Of a DNA stretch of 12,256 bases, positions 7,120 through 12,256 are shown in pieces (positions within the stretch are counted from its first letter, which is position 1; every line of letters starts with the position of its first letter). The stretch spans positions 1-12,256 of the forward strand of contig CAZHOV010000174.1 in the NCBI GenBank assembly GCA_964534315.1, written 5' to 3'. Source of the DNA: CAZHOV01 sp964534315 (GTDB lineage: Bacteria > Bacteroidota > Bacteroidia > Chitinophagales > Saprospiraceae). The translations under genes were made by a program, and so were the position numbers. The notes below the pieces were generated by a model. That model was given only the letters and a program-made list of their open reading frames with translations. It ran no database searches and was not told the origin of the DNA.

Positions 7120-7219
7120 CTTTAGCTACTTTCCTAATTTCCTTCTTTCCTGATTACCTATTTTCCTATTTTCCTATTTTCCAATTTTCCTACTTTCCCA
7201 TTTTCCTTCAATCCTTCAA
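7120..7219 (-). repeat. Period-8 AGGA repeat array over the M28 stop
   Basis: Twelve to thirteen consecutive octamers keep strict 8-bp phase. Read on the minus strand from the peptidase stop: AGGAAAAT, GGGAAAGT, AGGAAAAT, TGGAAAAT, then AGGAAAAT twice, AGGTAATC, AGGAAAGA, AGGAAATT, AGGAAAGT, AGCTAAAG. Upstream, TTGAAGGA occurs twice in the same phase (7204-7219), so the last codons of the peptidase (Leu-Lys-Asp-stop) are themselves part of the array. No spacer or structure typical of CRISPR is present. Confidence 0.8.
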
Positions 7220-8854
7220 CTCCCGCTTCGCCTTAAACTCCGAGCCTTCCTTCCATTCCGGCCAGGTCTCCTCATTGGCTAACCGCTGACCAATATTGAA
7301 AAACAACTGAGCATCCTGAAGAATACCCCCCAAATCCCATTCTTCAGCATTATACTCATCAGAAGGCTGATGGTAATTGGTGGAGGTGTATTTTTCCTTT
7401 TGCTCCATAGCGTATTCTTTACCTTTGTGCAAATGGTCATAGCCACCTTCAGCATAAAGCGCAGGCACACCCACCTTCGCAAAACTAAATTGATCTGAAC
7501 GGAAGAAAAACCCCTTCTCGGGTTCCTGCTCTGGCTGCATGTACCGCCCCTGCTTCTGCGCCTCGTCTTTCGCATAATCCTCTAACTCCGATTGCCCATA
7601 GCCTACAACAGTCAAGTCTTTCATCGGCCCCACGATATTCATACCATCCATATTCAATACGCCAACGGTCTTGTTCAGCGGATAAATAGGGTTCTCCGCA
7701 TAAAAAGCGGATCCTAACAAGCCTTGCTCCTCGGCAGTAACAGCCAAAAAGATGACCGAACGCTCCGGCTTCTGTTCTAGTTTCGTAAAGGCATGTGCAA
7801 TGGAAAGCAAGCTGGACGTACCGGTAGCATTATCCAACGCACCATTGTAAATAGAATCTCCTTTAACCGGCGCTCCTATCCCCAAATGATCCCAATGCGC
7901 AACATAGATAATGTATTCATCCGGACGCTCCCTTCCGGTGATCTTCCCGATCACATTTTGAGAAACATCCTTTTTAATGGTATTATTGATCGAGGCAGAA
8001 ACGGTCAAGCCGAGCGAAAAGGGTTTAAAATCTTTTGAGCGCGCCTTTTCAAAAATGCGGGTTTGCTCTATAGGGGCCGCTTTGAATAACTCCGAAGCAG
8101 CCGTGATCGATATCCATCCCTCCATCGCACATTGATAATCGCCTGCACTCGGTAAATGTAGCTGGCTCCCTGCCCACGAACTCTTGACCACAAACCAGGG
8201 ATAGCCCGCAGGTACGGTTTGATGGATAATTAATACCCCATCAGCACCCTGCCTGGCCGCCTCCTCATATTTGTAGGTCCATCGACCATAATAGGTCATG
8301 GTTTTCCCTTTAAAAAAGGTACTGTCACCACTTTCAAAACCAGGATCATTCACCAAGACGACTGCTGTTTTCCCTTTCATATCCAGTCCTTCATAGTCGT
8401 TCCAGCCATATTCAGGGGCTACAATTCCGTAACCACAAAATACAAGTTCCGACTCTTTTACTTCTACCGATTCAACCTCTCTGGAGGTGCCAATCATAAA
8501 GTCTTCTTTATACTTCAACTCCAAATTCCCCTTGGGGCCTTTTACCGTCATGATTTCATCTGGCAGTCCGTTAATATCTACTAAAGGTACATCTTGAAAA
8601 TAGCTATTGCCATTTCCGGGTTCTATTCCCATTTTTTCAAAGGTAGATTTCAAATATTCTACCGTTTTCTTACCACCTGGGGTACCGGGTAAACGACCTT
8701 CAAATTCGTCTGAGGCCAGTGTTTTTATGTGTTCCTTGATCTCCTCAATATCGACAGGTACAAATTCATTACCAGACTGTTCAACAGGAGTACATTGGTA
8801 AAAAGAGGCAATAGAGAAAATCAGAATAATTACGTAAAAATGTAGTCGCTTCAT
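7208..8854 (-). CDS. Secreted M28 family zinc metallopeptidase
   Basis: A 548-residue exported aminopeptidase-like enzyme. Residues 1-20 form a hydrophobic export signal followed by Cys21; the box FYQC is not a canonical lipobox, so lipidation is uncertain. A pre-domain with LASDEFEGRLPGTPG (about 45-60) is typical of this family in Bacteroidota. A protease-associated (PA) insert covers roughly 130-265. The peptidase core carries all five expected metal ligands: H320 (AHWDH), D341 (GALDNATG), E376 with general base E375 (TAEEQG), D403 (NMDGMN) and H495 (YHQPSDEY). It should bind two zinc ions and trim amino-terminal residues outside the cytoplasm; the exact substrate is not predictable. The start is ATG 8854, with an AT-rich leader and no Shine-Dalgarno sequence. 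It is convergent with the delta-60 gene and 95 bp downstream of the reductase gene. Confidence 0.93.
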   Translation of the reverse strand: MKRLHFYVIILIFSIASFYQCTPVEQSGNEFVPVDIEEIKEHIKTLASDEFEGRLPGTPGGKKTVEYLKSTFEKMGIEPGNGNSYFQDVPLVDINGLPDEIMTVKGPKGNLELKYKEDFMIGTSREVESVEVKESELVFCGYGIVAPEYGWNDYEGLDMKGKTAVVLVNDPGFESGDSTFFKGKTMTYYGRWTYKYEEAARQGADGVLIIHQTVPAGYPWFVVKSSWAGSQLHLPSAGDYQCAMEGWISITAASELFKAAPIEQTRIFEKARSKDFKPFSLGLTVSASINNTIKKDVSQNVIGKITGRERPDEYIIYVAHWDHLGIGAPVKGDSIYNGALDNATGTSSLLSIAHAFTKLEQKPERSVIFLAVTAEEQGLLGSAFYAENPIYPLNKTVGVLNMDGMNIVGPMKDLTVVGYGQSELEDYAKDEAQKQGRYMQPEQEPEKGFFFRSDQFSFAKVGVPALYAEGGYDHLHKGKEYAMEQKEKYTSTNYHQPSDEYNAEEWDLGGILQDAQLFFNIGQRLANEETWPEWKEGSEFKAKRELKD

Positions 8855-8917
8855 AAGTATTATTAGTTATGTTAATTATGTTTGATTTTTTATTTCCCTT
8901 TGCACCCTTCCTACCCA

Positions 8918-8949
8918 CGACACCTAGATCCCCGGAAACCTGGATACCT
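8918..8949 (-). repeat. Period-8 repeats abutting the reductase stop
   Basis: Directly after the TAG of the aldo/keto reductase the minus strand reads AGGTATCC, AGGTTTCC, GGGGATCT, AGGTGTCG. The next two units (TGGGTAGG, AAGGGTGC; 8917-8902) keep the phase only weakly. Units one and two match at 7 of 8 bases. It has the same period, strand rule and AGG core as the arrays after icmF and the peptidase, but a different octamer. Confidence 0.6.
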
Positions 8950-9870
8950 CTACTTCACTTCCTCTCCCCTCGAAGCTTGCGGCAACCGGTACCAGTCTTC
9001 CCGTTCAAAATGCACATTAAGCGCTCCCAGGGCTGATTGTATCCGTTCCAGTTTTGTGGTGCCCAGAACAGGGATGATCCCTGCAGGGTGTTTTCGAAGC
9101 CACCCTAGCAACAATTGGTCTTTCGTAGCATCGTATTTGTCCTCCAGGCCCTCTAAAACTACATTGATCCGTTGAATTCGGGTATCATCAGATTGCTTAA
9201 ACAAAGCTCCGCCGCCTAACGGACTCCAGGCCATTGGCCGTATGCCCAGTTTCATACACTGATCTAAGGTACCATCAAAAAAGGCCTCTAAATGTAGCAA
9301 AGATATTTCAATCTGATTAGTCACTAGCGGTGTCTTTGTTTGCAGTAAATCAACCTGTGAAGGCGTAAAATTGGAAACTCCAAAAGCCAGAATTTTTCCT
9401 TCCTTTTTGAGTTCTTCAACCGCTCCTTGAATTTCTTCAGGATCCATCAAAAAATCAGGCCGATGAATCAGGAGAACATCCAGATAATCCGTTCCCAAAT
9501 GGAGCAGGGATTGATCGACAGATTGGATAATATGTTCCTTACTGGAATCATAAGATTTAATCTTATACTCCGGGCGGTTCTCACTCACCAGCTTAATCCC
9601 ACATTTACTGATCAGTTGCATCTTAGACCGCAGTTCGGTATCTTTTTTCAACACCTTTCCAAACAATGCCTCTGTCGTGTAATGCCCATAAATATCTGCA
9701 TGATCAAAGCAGTTTAACCCTAGATCCAAACAGCCACGAATGAACCGCTCCACTTCGGTGGCAGAGAAATTTTGTCCCCACTTGCCTAAGAGCATCGTTC
9801 CGATAATAAAGGGTGAAAATTCTATAGATTTTGTACTGTCCAAGCTGAAGGTATTGGTGTTTTTATACAT
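8950..9870 (-). CDS. ydhF: Aldo/keto reductase, YdhF type
   Basis: A 306-residue cytoplasmic NADPH-dependent oxidoreductase that reduces aldehydes or ketones; the physiological substrate of this subfamily is not known. The sequence follows E. coli YdhF closely from end to end: FDHADIYGHY, SKCGI, LGTDYLDVLLIHRPD, FGVSNFTPSQ, TNQIEIS, RPMAWSPLGGG. The catalytic tetrad is complete (D56, Y61, K89, H136). The C-terminal PVLGTTKLERI segment is the usual cofactor phosphate-binding region. No signal peptide. The start ATG 9870 gives the family's normal length; no ribosome binding site is obvious. It is divergent from the propeller gene at 10434, with the 37-bp array lying between them. Confidence 0.92.
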   Translation of the reverse strand: MYKNTNTFSLDSTKSIEFSPFIIGTMLLGKWGQNFSATEVERFIRGCLDLGLNCFDHADIYGHYTTEALFGKVLKKDTELRSKMQLISKCGIKLVSENRPEYKIKSYDSSKEHIIQSVDQSLLHLGTDYLDVLLIHRPDFLMDPEEIQGAVEELKKEGKILAFGVSNFTPSQVDLLQTKTPLVTNQIEISLLHLEAFFDGTLDQCMKLGIRPMAWSPLGGGALFKQSDDTRIQRINVVLEGLEDKYDATKDQLLLGWLRKHPAGIIPVLGTTKLERIQSALGALNVHFEREDWYRLPQASRGEEVK

Positions 9871-9918
9871 TTAACAGTTTTGTCTTACTCCCTGCATCTT
9901 GTTCCATTCTCCTGCTGA

Positions 9919-10137
9919 CACTGCTGGTTTAGACGCTATCCCACACTGGTGACTAGTTTGAACGTCAACCACTGCTGATTTGGACATCATCATCCAAACC
10001 CAAATCCACTGCTGATTTGGACATCATCATCCAAACCCAAGTCCGCTGTTGGTTTGGACGTCCTCGTCCAACCCCAAGTCCGCTGTTGGTTTGGACGTCC
10101 TCGTCCAAACCCAAATTCCGGGGACGTCCTCGTCCCC
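9919..10137. repeat. 37-bp tandem repeat array with internal hairpins
   Basis: Four exact-length 37-bp units: 9969-10005, 10006-10042, 10043-10079, 10080-10116. Units 1-2 are one subtype (ending differently at one base) and units 3-4 another. Each carries a palindrome beginning TTTGGAC and ending TCCAAA; in units 3-4 it is an 8-bp stem with loop TCCT (unit 3 loses the outermost pair). A fifth, free-standing copy of the palindrome follows at 10120-10137 (GGGGACG-TCCT-CGTCCCC, 7-bp stem). Decayed relatives of the unit are visible leftwards to about 9919. It lies between divergent genes. Short frames through it encode only repeats and are not genes. There are no spacers, so it is not CRISPR. Confidence 0.85.
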
Positions 10138-10219
10138 ATGCACCTAGCCCCGCATCTCCTTCACCCTCCGCTCCATTTCCTCAACATCAAAACGGCGACC
10201 AAAAATCTCCTGCCGACAC

Positions 10220-10247
10220 TTTACTATCCACGGTTTACCGTTCACAT
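10220..10247 (+). repeat. Heptanucleotide tandem array (4 units)
   Basis: Four consecutive 7-mers TTTACTA, TCCACGG, TTTACCG, TTCACAT, consensus TTYACNN. It matches, in the sense orientation, the array upstream of the gene starting at 1209. Here it lies about 190 bp before the propeller gene and overlaps the region where a -33 promoter element would be expected. The rest of 10138-10433 shows only the possible promoter box described separately. Confidence 0.6.
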
Positions 10248-10265
10248 TAAATTTTCCTATCTTTA
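10234..10265 (+). promoter_or_regulatory. Possible Bacteroidota-type promoter
   Basis: TATCTTTA at 10258-10265 differs from the Bacteroidota -7 consensus TAnnTTTG only in the last base. TTTA at 10234-10237, inside the heptamer array, stands 20 bases upstream where a TTTG-like -33 element belongs. It would yield a 5' leader of roughly 160 nt before ATG 10434. The call rests on a short motif in AT-rich DNA. Confidence 0.3.
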
Positions 10266-10433
10266 AGCGGCAAATCAAAATTGCTTGTAGAATAAATCTG
10301 TTCGGCCATTATAGACTAAGTGATTGAATACCTGGAATGAACGCAGGAAATAATGACCGAACTCAAAAAGATTTTTTATACCAATTTTTTTGCCTTACTA
10401 CTTAAGAATTCACTCAAAATTAATCATCATCGT

Positions 10434-12256
10434 ATGAACTTTCGAATTATTACTCAACTTTGTCTGATCCTTATGCTTACTTTCGGGATGACATCAGGAT
10501 TACACGCTCAAAAAAAGAAAAAAAACAAGGAAGATCAAAAAACGGAAAAGCCTGCCCACTATCTGGATGAACTGTCCGTCTCCGGGCTTAAGTTCAGATC
10601 AGTAGGTCCGGCATTAACCTCCGGCAGAATCTCTGATTTTGCCGTTCACCCCACTAAGCCTAGCACTTATTACGTGGCCACTTCTTCAGGCGGCGTATGG
10701 AAAACAACTAATGCAGGAACCACCTACCAACCCATCTTCGATAGCCAAGGCTCCTATTCGATCGGGGTGGTGACGTTAGACCCAAACAACCCAAATACCG
10801 TCTGGGCAGGAACAGGTGAAAATAATAACCAACGAAGTGTGGCCTACGGCGATGGAGTTTACAAATCGATAGACGGCGGTAGATCCTGGAAACATATGGG
10901 CTTGAAAGAATCTGAACATATCGGAAGTATTGTGATCGACCCCAGCAATTCTGATATAGTATATGTAGCAGCTATCGGGCCACTCTGGAGTAAAGGAGGT
11001 GACCGGGGTGTCTATAAAACAACAGATGGTGGAGAGACCTGGGAAGCGGTGCTAACCGTAAGCGAACATACCGGAATTAATGAAGTGGTGATGGACCCCC
11101 GCAACTCTGATATCCTCTACGCATCTGCTCACCAACGTCGCAGACATGTCTTTACCTACCTGGGGGGTGGCCCGGAATCCGGCCTGTATAAATCGACAGA
11201 CGGTGGTAAAAACTGGAAAGAGATCAATAAGGGCTTACCCGGAGTTGACAAAGGCCGAATCGGCCTGGCTATTTCTCCTGCTGATCCGGATATCATCTAC
11301 GCCATAGTAGAAGCCGCCCAAGGGAAAAGCGGATTCTATAAGTCAACTAACGGAGGTGCCAGCTGGCAAAAGCAAAGCAGCTACGTCACCAGTGGCAACT
11401 ATTATCAGGAAATTATTGCCGACCCGGTTGATCCGGATAAGATCTATGCCATGGATACCTGGATGCACTACTCAGATAATGGAGGAAAGTCCTTCAAAAT
11501 GGTCGGGGAAGTCACCAAACACGTTGATAACCACTGTATATGGATTAACCCCAATAATACCGACCACTGGATCGTCGGTTGTGATGGCGGCATCTATGAA
11601 ACCTGGGATGCTGCCAAAACCTGGGATTTCAAAAAGAACTTACCGGTAACCCAGTTTTATAAAGTGGAGGTAGACAATTCTGAACCTTTCTACTATATCT
11701 ACGGTGGCACACAAGACAACTTCAGTATGGGTGGTCCTTCCAGAACAATTTCCGGCAACGGCATCGTCAACGAAGATTGGTTTATCACCCATGGAGGAGA
11801 TGGATTTGAAACACAGATTGATCCGAAAAACCCAAATATTGTCTATGCTCAATCGCAATACGGAGGGCTATCGAGATACGACCGAAGCAGTGGGGAAGAG
11901 GTAAGCATCAAGCCACAACCCCGAAAAGGAGAAAACTCCTATCGATGGAATTGGGATGCACCGCTGGAAGTCAGTGACCATAAAGATGGACGCATCTATT
12001 TTGCCGCTAATAAATTATTCAGAAGTGATGATCGGGGCGATAGCTGGGACGTCATCAGTAACGACCTGACCCGTCAGATCAATCGAAATGAACTCGAAGT
12101 GATGGGACGCGTGTGGGGTATTGACGCCGTTAATAAGAACAGATCGACTTCTCCTTACGGAACGATCGTTGCTTTCTCCGAATCTCCAATCAATGAAGAT
12201 TTATTATATGTAGGCACTGATGATGGCTTGATCCAACGCACTGAAAATGGAGGTGA
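10434..12256 (+). CDS. Secreted Asp-box (BNR/Vps10-like) propeller protein, 3' truncated
   Basis: The frame stays open from ATG 10434 to the window edge, giving 607 codons without a stop; family members in Bacteroidota are usually around 1,000 residues, so perhaps 60% is present. Residues 1-25 are a signal peptide (MNFRIITQLC..., cut at LHA-Q26), followed by a Lys-rich stretch. The body is built of propeller blades with Asp-box turns (S/T-x-D-x-G-x-S/T-W), for example KSIDGGRSW (144-152), KTTDGGETW, KSTDGGKNW, KSTNGGASW, YSDNGGKSF and RSDDRGDSW. Products are often named sortilin/Vps10-domain or 'glycosyl hydrolase', but no catalytic residues can be assigned and the substrate is unknown. An in-frame ATG at 10353 would add 27 residues before the signal peptide; 10434 is preferred because it places the hydrophobic core correctly. 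Divergent from the reductase gene. Confidence 0.9.
   Translation, partial: MNFRIITQLCLILMLTFGMTSGLHAQKKKKNKEDQKTEKPAHYLDELSVSGLKFRSVGPALTSGRISDFAVHPTKPSTYYVATSSGGVWKTTNAGTTYQPIFDSQGSYSIGVVTLDPNNPNTVWAGTGENNNQRSVAYGDGVYKSIDGGRSWKHMGLKESEHIGSIVIDPSNSDIVYVAAIGPLWSKGGDRGVYKTTDGGETWEAVLTVSEHTGINEVVMDPRNSDILYASAHQRRRHVFTYLGGGPESGLYKSTDGGKNWKEINKGLPGVDKGRIGLAISPADPDIIYAIVEAAQGKSGFYKSTNGGASWQKQSSYVTSGNYYQEIIADPVDPDKIYAMDTWMHYSDNGGKSFKMVGEVTKHVDNHCIWINPNNTDHWIVGCDGGIYETWDAAKTWDFKKNLPVTQFYKVEVDNSEPFYYIYGGTQDNFSMGGPSRTISGNGIVNEDWFITHGGDGFETQIDPKNPNIVYAQSQYGGLSRYDRSSGEEVSIKPQPRKGENSYRWNWDAPLEVSDHKDGRIYFAANKLFRSDDRGDSWDVISNDLTRQINRNELEVMGRVWGIDAVNKNRSTSPYGTIVAFSESPINEDLLYVGTDDGLIQRTENGG

Noticed and set aside
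9969..10116. CRISPR-like repeat array
   Set aside because: The units are contiguous 37-bp copies with no spacers between them and no cas genes nearby.
10017..10266. Two overlapping short plus-strand ORFs rich in Pro/Arg
   Set aside because: They are translations of the 37-bp tandem repeats and the DNA just after it; no start signal and no protein-like pattern beyond the repeats.

Overview
The window looks like chromosomal DNA from a member of the Bacteroidota, most likely a Saprospiria/Cytophaga-type environmental bacterium. The grounds are a Por/type IX secretion C-terminal domain behind delta-60 repeats, an IcmF-type fused acyl-CoA mutase, a large secreted Asp-box (BNR/Vps10-like) propeller protein, AT-rich leaders without clear Shine-Dalgarno sequences, and a possible TAnnTTTG-type promoter box. 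The genus cannot be fixed from the sequence alone.

Layout, left to right. 1-270: non-coding, with a strong hairpin and a larger inverted repeat. 271-1209 (-): secreted protein with a FecR-like domain, a Gly/Ser linker, an Ig/FN3-like domain and a TPR tail. 1210-2064: about 850 bp of non-coding DNA, including a 553-bp nest of palindromes (1375-1927) bounded by 27-bp inverted repeats and holding a possible MITE-like hairpin element. 2065-5445 (+): icmF, the AdoCbl-dependent isobutyryl-CoA mutase fused to its G-protein chaperone. 5742-6992 (+): a delta-60/T9SS protein broken by two compensating frameshifts. 7208-8854 (-): secreted M28 zinc peptidase. 8950-9870 (-): YdhF-type aldo/keto reductase. 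9871-10433: divergent intergenic region with a 37-bp hairpin-bearing tandem array. 10434-12256 (+): the first 607 codons of a secreted Asp-box propeller protein, cut by the window edge.

The genes do not form one pathway. IcmF is a cytoplasmic carbon-skeleton mutase of branched/straight C4 acyl-CoA metabolism, the reductase is a general NADPH-dependent enzyme, and the other four are exported proteins. No multi-gene operon is evident; the two adjacent minus-strand genes are 95 bp apart.

The most unusual content is non-coding. Three of the four complete, intact genes (icmF, M28 peptidase, aldo/keto reductase) are followed directly at the stop codon by degenerate tandem repeats with a strict 8-bp period. 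All three lie on the sense strand and share an AGG core, but each gene has its own octamer. In the peptidase the array reaches into the last codons. Two 7-bp-period arrays (TTYACNN on the sense strand) lie upstream of two other genes. The 37-bp array shows covariation that supports a real hairpin. These are the leads worth following; no defence system, CRISPR array, tRNA or rRNA was seen.
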